Of a stretch of 64,000 bases of DNA, positions 14,618 through 22,785 are shown piece by piece; position 1 is the first letter of the stretch; every line of letters begins with the position of its first letter. This DNA comes from Microvirga sp. KLBC 81. GTDB taxonomy: Bacteria; Pseudomonadota; Alphaproteobacteria; Rhizobiales; Beijerinckiaceae. The position numbers were made by a program, and so were the translations under genes. The notes under the pieces are model-generated. The model was given only the letters and a program-made list of their open reading frames with translations. It was not told the DNA's origin and did not search any database. The DNA lies in the NCBI RefSeq assembly GCF_003075415.1, contig NZ_QDAH01000032.1, positions 1 through 64,000 on the forward strand. The letters are read 5' to 3'.

Positions 14618-17389
14618 TCAAAAAGGTCCAGGGCCTTGATTGAGGAGCCCCATGATGACCTGGAGCGGCTGGGGGCGACCTAGACAATAACCCTGGCCTT
14701 CCTGGCATCCGAGTTCCTGGAGCACGCGGATCTGATCCGGTGTTTCCAGCCCCTCGGCGATCAAGCGAATTCCAAGGCTCCGACCGAGGGCAACAATGGC
14801 CTGCACGATTGCCATCGCTTCCACATCGTTCGGAACGCCGAAGACGAATGAACGATCGATCTTGATGGCGTCGATAGGGAACTTCCGCAGATAGCTGAGG
14901 GCGGAGTAGCCTGTTCCGAAATCATCGAGAGCAAAGCCAACGCCGGAAGACTTCAGCTCATCGATGGCCCTGCGGACCGCACCGCTCTCCTGAATGAAGA
15001 GCGACTCGGTAAGCTCAAGCATCAGCCGATCTGCTGGCAAGCCCGTATCAGCCAGCACCTTCGTGACAGATGCGACGAGATTGCCGCGTGTGAATTGAAC
15101 TGGCGATACATTAACCGAAAGCTTGATGGGCTGCGGCCAGCGAACGACCTCGCGGCATGCCTCGTGCAGAACCCACTCGCCAAGGATTTCCATCATGCCG
15201 ACCTCCTCGGCAACGGGAATAAACTCGTCAGGTGGCACCATTCCACGCTCCGGATGAGGCCAGCGCAGAAGCGCCTCCACACCAACGAGCGTTCGGCTGC
15301 CGAGGTCGAATTGCGGCTGATAGACCACCTGGAATTCCTGCCGCGCCAGGGCATCCCAAAGCTCCATCTCCAGCTTTTGCCTGACCCGCAGCTCCGCTTC
15401 AATCGAAGATTCGTAGAAGCAATGCAGCCCGCGTCCAGCCTTCTTTGCCCTGTAGAGCGCCGCATCCGCCTGTTTCATGATGAGATCGGGCTCGCTTGCC
15501 GTCTCATCGATCATTGCAATGCCGACGCTGACGCCAATCGTCAGACGATTGCCGTTGATTTCGTAAGGATCGCCAATTTGTTCGATCAGGCGCCACGCGA
15601 GGATTTGGAGATCCTCCTTCCCAATCGGCTCACGCCAGAGCACGGCGAACTCATCTCCGCCGAGCCGCGCGAAGAGATGCGGAGACGGAACGAGCTCCAA
15701 TCCGCGACGACCAACGGCCTGCAGCAGGAGGTCCCCGGTCCCATGGCCGAAGGTATCGTTGACGGTCTTGAAGCGGTCGAGATCGAAATAGAGAACAGCC
15801 CCAGAGGGCGCTCCCGCAGTACTCGCTTTCAATACCTCGCGCAGGCGCTCCGTGAAGTGGTTGCGGTTGGGCAGCCCGGTCAGCGTGTCATAGTGAGCAA
15901 GATAGGCCAGACGCTGCTCGGCACGCCTTCGTTCGGTGACATCCCTGAAGCTCAGACAAACGACGAAACGATCCGCAGGTCTGCCACGGCTCGTGTCCAC
16001 GTTCTCCTGGAGACGTGAGGGGGTGACGACATATTCGAGCACCCGCTCGTCAGCACCGTCACCCTGCATGCATAGCTCACGCGGCGCAGCTCCGCGCCAT
16101 TCGCCCTGAGCACAGTCGGAAATAGCGTTTCTCATCGCCATCAGCATTTCAACCGGTGCCAGTTCCTTGACGGGAAGCCCGATCCAGTTGCGGCGGGCCC
16201 CCGGCTTGAGAATCTGTGCTGCGGCGCGGCTGATCGATTGGATGGTTCCTTCGTCATCGACCACGATGATGCCGTCGAAATTATCTGAGACGACCTGATC
16301 GAGCACAATCTTCAGGTTATGACGCTCTGTGTCTGACAGAACGAGGAGAATACGACGCAGGTCGATCTCCCGTCCGACCGTAAGAGCCATGAAGCCTAGA
16401 ACAGCAACGTGCCAAGCTGAGGTATCGAGCACAATCGTGTGCAGAACCTGCAGGGCCCAGGCGCAGATTTCCACCAGAACGGCACAGCCAATCAGCGCGA
16501 GGACAACGTGGTGCCATTTGGAGCACCTTGCCGCCCAAACCAGAACCGCCAGCACGATCAAGCCGATAATTGAGATTTCTTGCGCCGCTTCGTCAAGCGC
16601 CCGTCCCTGCACGATGGCCTCCGCACTGACGGCCTGGAGGAGAGAACCGGAGATCAGACCATAATGAGGCACCTGGAAGACGTCGCGCAGCTCGATTGCG
16701 CCGGCGCCGACGATGACTTTCTTACCTCTCAGGCGCTGAGCCTCGACACGCCCTTGCAGAAGATCGATGACCGAGATGCGATCAATCTCACTTGCCGAAA
16801 TGCTGAAGTCGATGATGAACGACTCAGTGCTCGGGGAAACGCCTCCGTAGAGCGTGGCAAGCGACGGCAGAAGCTTCCCGTCGATCAAGGCGCCATAGGG
16901 ATAGCGCCGAACGTGCCCGTCGGAATCCGGCTCTATATTGACGCTTGCAAGCCAAGCATGATCCCGAAAGCGGGCGAGCGGCTGGCTGGCGATGGTGCGG
17001 CGATCCTGGATGTCCGACGACGCAGGCTGGTTGAACGTGGCGAGGATGACCGAGCTTTTCGCAGCTCGCAAAGCGGCTTCGAGAGCGCTGTCATCCGCCT
17101 CGTTCGACCGCGCGCTGAAATCGATGTCGAGTGCAATTTCGGAAGGCTCGAAGCGATCGATGGACTTGATCAGATCGGCATGAATGCGCCTGGGCCAAGG
17201 CCATTCACCGATCTCGGCAATGCTCTTGGCGTCGATCTCCACCAGCACGATCCCGCCGGTTGGATCCCGGGAAGCGGCAGCAAAGCGGAGTTCTGTCAGC
17301 CTATCCTTCAGCGGCTTGAGTGCGCCTTCGTTGTGAAGCAAGCCCGCAAAGAGAGCGATGAGACTGATGACGATCGCGTATCGGAACAC
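14618..17389 (-). CDS. CHASE2-PAS-GGDEF-EAL cyclic-di-GMP protein
   Basis: This 923-aa membrane protein senses an extracytoplasmic signal and should control cyclic di-GMP. It has one N-terminal membrane helix, a periplasmic CHASE2 domain (about 22-265; LTELRF, DIDFS), three membrane helices (about 272-338), a PAS domain (about 360-490), GGDEF (motif at 577-581) and EAL (EALLRW at 705). The phosphodiesterase residues ELTES (792-796) and DDFGTGYS (822-829) are intact, and so is GGDEF. The RxxD inhibitory site expected just before GGDEF is absent. The start is GTG 17389. It follows the FecR gene by 65 nt, so the two are likely cotranscribed. Confidence 0.92.
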   Translation of the reverse strand: MFRYAIVISLIALFAGLLHNEGALKPLKDRLTELRFAAASRDPTGGIVLVEIDAKSIAEIGEWPWPRRIHADLIKSIDRFEPSEIALDIDFSARSNEADDSALEAALRAAKSSVILATFNQPASSDIQDRRTIASQPLARFRDHAWLASVNIEPDSDGHVRRYPYGALIDGKLLPSLATLYGGVSPSTESFIIDFSISASEIDRISVIDLLQGRVEAQRLRGKKVIVGAGAIELRDVFQVPHYGLISGSLLQAVSAEAIVQGRALDEAAQEISIIGLIVLAVLVWAARCSKWHHVVLALIGCAVLVEICAWALQVLHTIVLDTSAWHVAVLGFMALTVGREIDLRRILLVLSDTERHNLKIVLDQVVSDNFDGIIVVDDEGTIQSISRAAAQILKPGARRNWIGLPVKELAPVEMLMAMRNAISDCAQGEWRGAAPRELCMQGDGADERVLEYVVTPSRLQENVDTSRGRPADRFVVCLSFRDVTERRRAEQRLAYLAHYDTLTGLPNRNHFTERLREVLKASTAGAPSGAVLYFDLDRFKTVNDTFGHGTGDLLLQAVGRRGLELVPSPHLFARLGGDEFAVLWREPIGKEDLQILAWRLIEQIGDPYEINGNRLTIGVSVGIAMIDETASEPDLIMKQADAALYRAKKAGRGLHCFYESSIEAELRVRQKLEMELWDALARQEFQVVYQPQFDLGSRTLVGVEALLRWPHPERGMVPPDEFIPVAEEVGMMEILGEWVLHEACREVVRWPQPIKLSVNVSPVQFTRGNLVASVTKVLADTGLPADRLMLELTESLFIQESGAVRRAIDELKSSGVGFALDDFGTGYSALSYLRKFPIDAIKIDRSFVFGVPNDVEAMAIVQAIVALGRSLGIRLIAEGLETPDQIRVLQELGCQEGQGYCLGRPQPLQVIMGLLNQGPGPF

Positions 17390-17454
17390 GAGTCCCTCAC
17401 AAGGGAAAGAGGATAAGCCGCGGACGTCAGCAACCTGACGCGCTGTGGAGTGCC

Positions 17455-18381
17455 TTAACGTTTTCCGCTGCCCTCGGAGGAACCGCCTCCCCGACCGTTG
17501 CCTTCGCCGTTACCGCCGGCATTGCTACTGCCATTGCCGTTGCCTCCACCAGCGCCACCGCCATTGCCGTTGTTACCACCGTTGTTGGAGCTGCCCTTAT
17601 CTGCACCTTTGCCACCACCGTTCCCGTTGCCGCCGGCATTGCTGCCCGAACCGGTAGACCCGGAGCCGCCTTTGCCACCGCCACTGCTTCCGGTGCCTGT
17701 GCCGCCAGAGTTGCTCGATGTCTTGCCTGTTCCGGCTTTGCTGCCTGACTGCCCCTTCGTTCCGGCATCCTCGTCATCAGAGCTCTGGGGGTGCCCTTTC
17801 CGGACATCCAGAGTATCGCTTGCACCAGTCACTCGAAGACCGCGTCCTTCCGGCCCACCGACGATGGCTTTCTGACCGGGGCCGATTTCTGCCGATGCGC
17901 CGGTCTTCAGATCGGAAACCTCCACCAATCCACGCGCAACCTGCACGTCCGCGCCGACCCTGGACACGGACACCGTGAAGTGCGTTCCTTTCACGACAGC
18001 TGCCAGAAGCGGGGTTTTCACCGAGAAATGCCTGACGTTGCGTTTCTCAACTTCAAGTTCGATCCGTCCCACCTGCTGCTGGATCGTCGTGCTCGTGCCG
18101 AAGAACGTGTAGGATTGCGGTGAGATCACCGTATTGGGGCTGACCAGAATGCTCTCAGCTCCTCGCTCCAGTTGAGCGCGGGCATTGTGGCTCGTCGAGA
18201 AAGTCGCCCCATCCGGCACGGTCATTCCAGCCGTCGCTCTGGCAACCGGTGCATTCGGGTTGGAGATCCAAGCCTCACCCGAGACTTTAACAATCACCCA
18301 ATCTCCTGCCAGGGCGGGAGCCGCACTCAAGAGCAGAAGAAGGGGAAACATGAACAGGCGGCGCAGCGGGATCAGCATCAT
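17455..18381 (-). CDS. Secreted FecR-domain protein with Gly/Asn/Ser-rich tail
   Basis: This 308-aa protein has a signal peptide ending in PALA (residue 25). The FecR domain follows (about 28-165), with VKVSGEAWI, DGATFSTSHNARAQL, VEKRNVRHFSVKTP and GTHFTV. The last ~105 residues are low-complexity Gly/Asn/Ser/Lys, probably disordered in the periplasm or at the surface. FecR-domain proteins are often encoded beside CHASE2 proteins and are thought to act with them in periplasmic sensing. The gene is directly upstream of the CHASE2-GGDEF-EAL gene on the same strand. No sigma factor gene is nearby, so it is not a FecIR iron system. Confidence 0.87.
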   Translation of the reverse strand: MMLIPLRRLFMFPLLLLLSAAPALAGDWVIVKVSGEAWISNPNAPVARATAGMTVPDGATFSTSHNARAQLERGAESILVSPNTVISPQSYTFFGTSTTIQQQVGRIELEVEKRNVRHFSVKTPLLAAVVKGTHFTVSVSRVGADVQVARGLVEVSDLKTGASAEIGPGQKAIVGGPEGRGLRVTGASDTLDVRKGHPQSSDDEDAGTKGQSGSKAGTGKTSSNSGGTGTGSSGGGKGGSGSTGSGSNAGGNGNGGGKGADKGSSNNGGNNGNGGGAGGGNGNGSSNAGGNGEGNGRGGGSSEGSGKR

Positions 18382-18735
18382 GGCAGGTGCGGCAATCGTT
18401 ATTGGCAGGATGAAGGCAATATCTCAGACCCCATTTAAAACACTATAACATATTCCCTTTCCTGTCGATTGTGAATTCCGCAGGCTGCGAGCGCTTCGGA
18501 ATGCGTCCTCGCTCACGCAAATCGCGCCGCTACGATACCTACATGCCCCAAGGTAAGTAAGAGGATAAGATTGAATTACAGGAAGCCTACCCAATACGCT
18601 GTGCATGCCGCTGCACCACGTCTGGTTCGCCAGATTTCAGCGCCGGAGCAAAATAAGAACCGACCGGTTCAGCGACATCGGTGAACGGGTCGGCGCTGGA
18701 ATGGAGAGAAACGACGGGATGGAGGATCCGCAGAG
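18382..18735. other. 354-bp intergenic stretch, relatively AT-rich
   Basis: No convincing gene is present. Small frames of up to 60 codons exist on the minus strand but lack a ribosome binding site. The left part should carry the FecR promoter. An imperfect dyad (GACCGGTTCA near 18661 and TGAACGGGTC near 18680) might end transcription of the methyltransferase gene on the minus strand, but has no T-run. Confidence 0.5.
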
Positions 18736-19356
18736 TCAGCTGGCCTGAGCGATGCCGCGGCAGTGAAAGCCGATCACGCGCGGAGCTCCACCCAGATAAT
18801 ACTCCTCCATATCCTGGATGGAAAAACCGGCTTGCTGGAGCAGTTCCACTACTGGCCTCGTGAGATTGCAGCCAACTGCGAGGGATCGCCAGATCGGATT
18901 GAGCCGATGCTGCCAGCGCGCCACATCCGCTTCCGGCGACAGCCCATGCTCAAGGAAGAGCACCCTGCCCTCGGGCTTGAGAACGCGCCGGATCTCCTTG
19001 AGCGCCTGCACGGGATCGTCGACCGAACACAGCGTGTAGGTGATCACGGCCGTATCGATGGATGCATCCCTCAAGGGTAGCGCCTCGGCTGGAGCACGGA
19101 CGATCTCCAGAGGAACCGGGCTGTTGCGATGCCGCGCCTCACCGAGGTGAAGGAAGGCATCGTTGGGATCGACTCCGATGACCTTCCTCACCTTGAGGGG
19201 ATCGTAGAACGGCAGGTTCAGACCAGGCCCCATGCCGATTTCGAGGACCACACCGCCTGCGAGAGGAACAACCCGCTCCCGCTCCGCCGTTATGTCATCC
19301 ATCGCGCAGAGGCAGCTGACGATCTTTGGTCCGATATAGCGAGAATACAGGCTCAT
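18736..19356 (-). CDS. Class I SAM-dependent methyltransferase
   Basis: This 206-aa protein has the SAM-binding motif I VLEIGMGPGLNLPFY (37-51), an acidic residue after strand 2 (VIGVDPNDAF), and the post-motif DTAVITYTLCSVDD. It belongs to the Methyltransf_11/UbiE-like group. Similar proteins include small phospholipid and METTL7-like methyltransferases, but the substrate cannot be read from the sequence. ATG 19356 is followed by MSLYSRYIGPKIVSCLC, typical of this subgroup. It is transcribed in the same direction as the upstream DUF1127 gene, 45 nt away, so the two may share a transcript. Confidence 0.83.
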   Translation of the reverse strand: MSLYSRYIGPKIVSCLCAMDDITAERERVVPLAGGVVLEIGMGPGLNLPFYDPLKVRKVIGVDPNDAFLHLGEARHRNSPVPLEIVRAPAEALPLRDASIDTAVITYTLCSVDDPVQALKEIRRVLKPEGRVLFLEHGLSPEADVARWQHRLNPIWRSLAVGCNLTRPVVELLQQAGFSIQDMEEYYLGGAPRVIGFHCRGIAQAS

Positions 19357-19401
19357 TTTCGTTCTTCCGTGAGAGGGTGCGTCTGGAAACGGTTGCGAGC
19401 A

Positions 19402-19629
19402 CTAATGCCCTGAGCCGCGCCAGCCGTAATAGAGGTCGAAGGGCTCGAGCCCGATGTCCTGCAGCATGCGCTCGTCGAGCTGCCGGCGATCCCGCTCATG
19501 GGCAGCGGCCTCGTTCATCAGCGTAACGAAATAGCGGATGGACTTGGTGGCGCTCTCAATGATGGCTCGCGCAATCCAACCTGACTGCGCGATCATTGAA
19601 CTGTTCGGTGAAGCAGTGTTCTGCATCAT
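19402..19629 (-). CDS. DUF1127 small arginine-rich protein
   Basis: This 75-aa protein ends with the DUF1127 motif RRQLDERMLQDIGLEPFDLYYG (spans about 48-69). ATG 19629 (or 19626) has GGGAGG at the correct distance; the longer frame to 19704 runs into the divergent promoter region. DUF1127 proteins in alphaproteobacteria bind RNA or affect phosphate, oxidative-stress and small-RNA responses (family knowledge). The gene shares its promoter region with a CRP-like regulator gene that has a CRP-type palindrome, and could be under that regulator's control. Confidence 0.85.
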   Translation of the reverse strand: MMQNTASPNSSMIAQSGWIARAIIESATKSIRYFVTLMNEAAAHERDRRQLDERMLQDIGLEPFDLYYGWRGSGH

Positions 19630-19755
19630 GGCATGCCTCCCAGCACTTTTGATGCTAGACTGGACCAGATCGAGGTTCGATCCATGACGATGAAGGCAAG
19701 GCACTCCTGGCCGTCATCGCTACGGTTGATGATGCGCGGCTCGGGGTCTCTCTTC

Positions 19756-19771
19756 TGTGACCTTGATCACA
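19756..19771. promoter_or_regulatory. CRP-type palindrome upstream of the CRP-like gene
   Basis: TGTGACCTTGATCACA is an exact TGTGA-N6-TCACA site. It lies 41 nt before the CRP-like start codon at 19813 and 127 nt before the divergent DUF1127 start. The recognition helix of the adjacent regulator (SRESVNR) has the Arg-Glu-Arg pattern of E. coli CRP, so this regulator is the natural candidate to bind, probably autoregulating. Confidence 0.65.
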
Positions 19772-19812
19772 TTGCAGTCGATGCCCCGTCATCCTTGACG
19801 AAAGGCCTCTTC

Positions 19813-20514
19813 ATGGCTGGACCGCACAACCTGGCGCTTCTGCTCAAGGCCAATCCCTTCTTCGCAGGCCTGGGGGACGACGCCATTGAGGCCATCGCAG
19901 TGTTGTGCGTGTCGCGGCACCTCGATCCAGGAGAGACGCTTTTTCTCAAAGGGGATCCGGGCGATGCGCTCTATGCCGTGCGTCGCGGGCAAATCCGCAT
20001 TGCGACGGGGAGTTCCTCCGGTAAGCGTCTGACGCTCAATCTCCTCGGTCCAGGCGACGTTTTCGGTGAGGTTGCCCTTCTTGACGGCCGTCCACGAACC
20101 GCCGATGCCGTGGCGGTGGAGCCGACGGAGCTCTATACGGTCCTTCGGCGCGACTTCTTCGACCTTCTCGAAAAACGCCCCTCCGTCGCGATCCGGATCA
20201 TCGAACTCCTGTGCGAGCGCATTCGCTGGATGAGCGCGCAAATGGAGGAACGTGCGCTGCTGCCGCTGGGAACCCGGCTTGCCCATCGTCTCGTTGCGCT
20301 CAGCGAAGATTACGGCTGCGAGCTGCATGTGAGCCAGGAGGAACTCGCCATCTTCGTCGGTGCAAGCCGCGAAAGCGTGAACCGGCAGCTTCAGGATTGG
20401 CGCCGTCGCGGCTGGGTGGAATTGAGCCGTAACCGCATTCGCGTGCTCCATCCATCCTATCTGCATCGTTCGCATGGGAACGACGGGAGCATGGCGACGC
20501 GTGATCCCGTGTGA
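19813..20514 (+). CDS. CRP/FNR-family transcriptional regulator, CRP-like
   Basis: This 233-aa protein has an N-terminal cyclic-nucleotide-binding domain (about 14-125). Its phosphate-binding cassette reads FGEVALLDGRPRTADA, with Gly85-Glu86 and Arg95-Thr96 in the positions that bind cAMP in CRP. The dimer helix is about 120-148. The HTH_Crp domain (about 155-220) has recognition helix SRESVNRQL (185-193), like CRP SRETVGR. The FNR-type N-terminal cysteines are missing. ATG 19813 was chosen because upstream frame residues cover the promoter and a palindrome. Exact CRP-type sites lie on both sides of the gene. Confidence 0.88.
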   Translation: MAGPHNLALLLKANPFFAGLGDDAIEAIAVLCVSRHLDPGETLFLKGDPGDALYAVRRGQIRIATGSSSGKRLTLNLLGPGDVFGEVALLDGRPRTADAVAVEPTELYTVLRRDFFDLLEKRPSVAIRIIELLCERIRWMSAQMEERALLPLGTRLAHRLVALSEDYGCELHVSQEELAIFVGASRESVNRQLQDWRRRGWVELSRNRIRVLHPSYLHRSHGNDGSMATRDPV

Positions 20515-20525
20515 TCCGCATCACA
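20510..20525. promoter_or_regulatory. CRP-type palindrome upstream of the homocysteine methyltransferase gene
   Basis: TGTGATCCGCATCACA is a second exact TGTGA-N6-TCACA site. It overlaps the stop codon of the CRP-like gene and lies 57 nt before the ATG at 20583. The position is suitable for activation or repression of the downstream gene by the neighbouring regulator. Confidence 0.6.
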
Positions 20526-20582
20526 GAACGGAACGCCTTCCTCATTCAAAGTCCCGGCATGGTTTTGAGGGGGAGAAGAAGC

Positions 20583-21572
20583 ATGGCCTCGTATCGATCG
20601 AACCTGCCGCAACTATCCGGCGGAGACTTCCTGACCGATGGCGGCCTGGAAACAACCCTGGTCTTTCATCGCGGCATCGATCTGCCCTGCTTTGCCGCCT
20701 TTCCTCTCGTGATGAGCGAGGACGGGCGCGAGACGCTGAGAGCCTACTTCAAGCCCTATCTCGAAACCGCCAGAGAGCGCGGCGTTGGGTTCATTCTCGA
20801 TACTGTGACATGGCGCACCAATGCCGATTGGGGCAAGAAGCTCGGCTATTCGGCAGACGATCTCGCCGATGTTCAGCGCAGATCCGTAGCCTTTGCCTGC
20901 GAACTGTGCGAGGCATACGCCACGGACCGCACACCTGTCGTCATCAACGGTGTCCTGGGGCCTCGCGGCGACGGCTACAAGGCCGACAGCCGCATGAGCG
21001 CCCGGGAAGCAGAGCGTTACCATGCGCCTCAGATCGAGGTCTTTCACGATACACCGGCCGATATGGTGAGTGCGATAACACTGACCTATCCGGAGGAGGC
21101 CATCGGAATCGTACGGGCAGCGCAAAGCCGTGGCCTTCCTGTGGTCATCTCCTTTACACTGGAAACAGATGGCCGCCTGCCCTCCGGAGATACGCTGCAG
21201 AAGGCGATCGAACGAGTGGACGCCGCCACCGGTTCGGGCCCGATCTACTATATGATCAACTGTGCGCACCCGACGCATTTCGAAAGCACCGTGGCGACAG
21301 AGGGGACGTGGCTTAATCGGGTCAAGGGCATCAGGGCCAATGCCTCCACCCTGAGCCATGCCGAGCTCGACGCTGCCACCGAGCTGGACGCTGGCGATCC
21401 GGCTGCGCTCGCGCGTCACTATCAATCGCTGCGCCAGAGGATGACGCAGCTTTGTGTCCTGGGAGGATGCTGCGGCACGGACCACCGCCACATCGTTGCC
21501 ATTTGCGAGGCCTGCAATCCGCGCTCCGGGTTCGCCTCAAGCCATGCACAAGAACTGCAAAGGGTTTCGTAA
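20583..21572 (+). CDS. Homocysteine S-methyltransferase family protein
   Basis: This 329-aa protein is a zinc-dependent Met-synthase-like (beta/alpha)8 barrel. It begins with FLTDGGLETTLVFHRGIDLP, and the zinc cysteines are visible as NCAHP (Cys227) and GGCCGTD (Cys296, Cys297). The family transfers a methyl group from donors such as S-methylmethionine or betaine to homocysteine. ATG 20583 has GGGGGAGAAG upstream; the frame is open back to 20511, but that part overlaps the CRP-type site. The gene stands alone, and cAMP-CRP-like control is suggested by the palindrome. Confidence 0.88.
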   Translation: MASYRSNLPQLSGGDFLTDGGLETTLVFHRGIDLPCFAAFPLVMSEDGRETLRAYFKPYLETARERGVGFILDTVTWRTNADWGKKLGYSADDLADVQRRSVAFACELCEAYATDRTPVVINGVLGPRGDGYKADSRMSAREAERYHAPQIEVFHDTPADMVSAITLTYPEEAIGIVRAAQSRGLPVVISFTLETDGRLPSGDTLQKAIERVDAATGSGPIYYMINCAHPTHFESTVATEGTWLNRVKGIRANASTLSHAELDAATELDAGDPAALARHYQSLRQRMTQLCVLGGCCGTDHRHIVAICEACNPRSGFASSHAQELQRVS

Positions 21573-21792
21573 GTCCTGATGCTCCGTTCAGCTCCGATTC
21601 CAAGCAGGAACCGCTATATCAAAACTACCTCTTAAGAGGTGTGATCACGCAAAAGAGTTGGGAGCAGCGGTTTCGGGGAATAGTATGGTTTGAGAAGCGA
21701 AACTCACAAGCAAGGCATAAGCCCGCGGCACAATGTGAGAAGGACAAGTGTCCGCCAACGGCAGTCGAACGTTCACGCGATCGGATTATGCC

Positions 21793-22785
21793 ATGTCACG
21801 ACGTTTCGAACATGCGGGATTTCGGGTGCGGAGAGCAGCGCTCGTCCGCATCCTTGTCTGCGCCTTGGCTGTTCTTCCTGCAACCGAAGGCGCTCAAGCG
21901 CAGGAAGCGTCGAAGAAGGTGCTGCATATCGATTCCTACCACGCAGGCAACGAGTGGAACGACCGGATCGTGGCGGCGCTCCGGGAGACGCTGACGGGCA
22001 AGGATATCGAGCTGCGCGTGTTCCATATGGACACGAAGCGACGCCCGTCCGACAGCGACATCCGAGCCTCGGCCCTGGAGGCCAAGCGGATCATCGACGA
22101 GTTCAATCCCGATGTCGTCACGACCAGTGACGACCCCGCCGCGCAGCACCTCGTGCAGCCCTATTTGCGCGACTCCTCGATCCCAGTCGTCTTCTGCGGC
22201 TTGAACTGGGACGCCTCCACCTATGGCCTGCCCTTCCGCAATACCACGGGCATGGTCGAGGTCTCGCCGATTCCACAGATTGTGAAGCTGCTGCGGAGGC
22301 ACGCGCGCGGCCCAAGGCTCGGCTTTCTGTCTGAGGATACGCAGGTCAAGCGCAAGGAGCTGGCCTATCACGAGAGGCTCTTCGGGATCACCTACGACAA
22401 GACTTACTTCGTGAAAACGCATGCGGCCTGGAAGGAGGCCTTCCTGCGGGCTCAGAAGGAGGTCGACATGCTGATGATCCTCGGCGTCGGAGCTCTGCCC
22501 GACTGGAACATCGCCGATGCCACCCGCCTTGCGGAGGAGAAGAGCGAAATCCCGAGCGGGACGGATTTCGAGTGGCTCACCTCCGTCAGCCTCATCGGAG
22601 TGGTGAAGAGCCCGCAGGAACAGGGGCGCTGGGTGGGCCAAGCAACGCTTCGCATTCTCGAAGGTGTTCAGCCCAGCGACATTCCTCTTTCATACAATCG
22701 CGAAGGCGAGTTGTTCTTTAATGACAGGATTGCCCGAAGGCTTGGCATCAAGGACTTCCCTCCCCTCGCCAGAGCCGTACCATGA
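21793..22785 (+). CDS. Periplasmic ABC_sub_bind-type receptor of a sensor kinase operon
   Basis: This 330-aa exported protein has a signal peptide (hydrophobic 15-31, cleavage near GAQA, residue 36). It then has VLHIDSYHAGNEWNDRI, a start typical of 'ABC_sub_bind' receptors that are encoded with sensor kinases rather than with permeases. DVVTTSDDPAAQHLVQPYL and IPVVFCGLNWD are further family features. No transporter genes are nearby. The stop overlaps the kinase start as ATGA. It is probably the ligand-binding input of the kinase. In the 220-bp leader, CCTCTTAAGAGG (21629-21640) is a perfect palindrome of unknown role. Confidence 0.83.
   Translation: MSRRFEHAGFRVRRAALVRILVCALAVLPATEGAQAQEASKKVLHIDSYHAGNEWNDRIVAALRETLTGKDIELRVFHMDTKRRPSDSDIRASALEAKRIIDEFNPDVVTTSDDPAAQHLVQPYLRDSSIPVVFCGLNWDASTYGLPFRNTTGMVEVSPIPQIVKLLRRHARGPRLGFLSEDTQVKRKELAYHERLFGITYDKTYFVKTHAAWKEAFLRAQKEVDMLMILGVGALPDWNIADATRLAEEKSEIPSGTDFEWLTSVSLIGVVKSPQEQGRWVGQATLRILEGVQPSDIPLSYNREGELFFNDRIARRLGIKDFPPLARAVP

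Noticed and set aside
17455-17775. Tandem GC-rich trinucleotide-like repetition that could suggest a CRISPR or VNTR array
   Set aside because: The repetition comes from Gly/Asn/Ser codons of the FecR-protein tail; no constant repeat plus spacer structure exists.
18424-18606. 60-codon minus-strand frame in the gap after the FecR gene
   Set aside because: No ribosome site, atypical composition and no recognisable motif.
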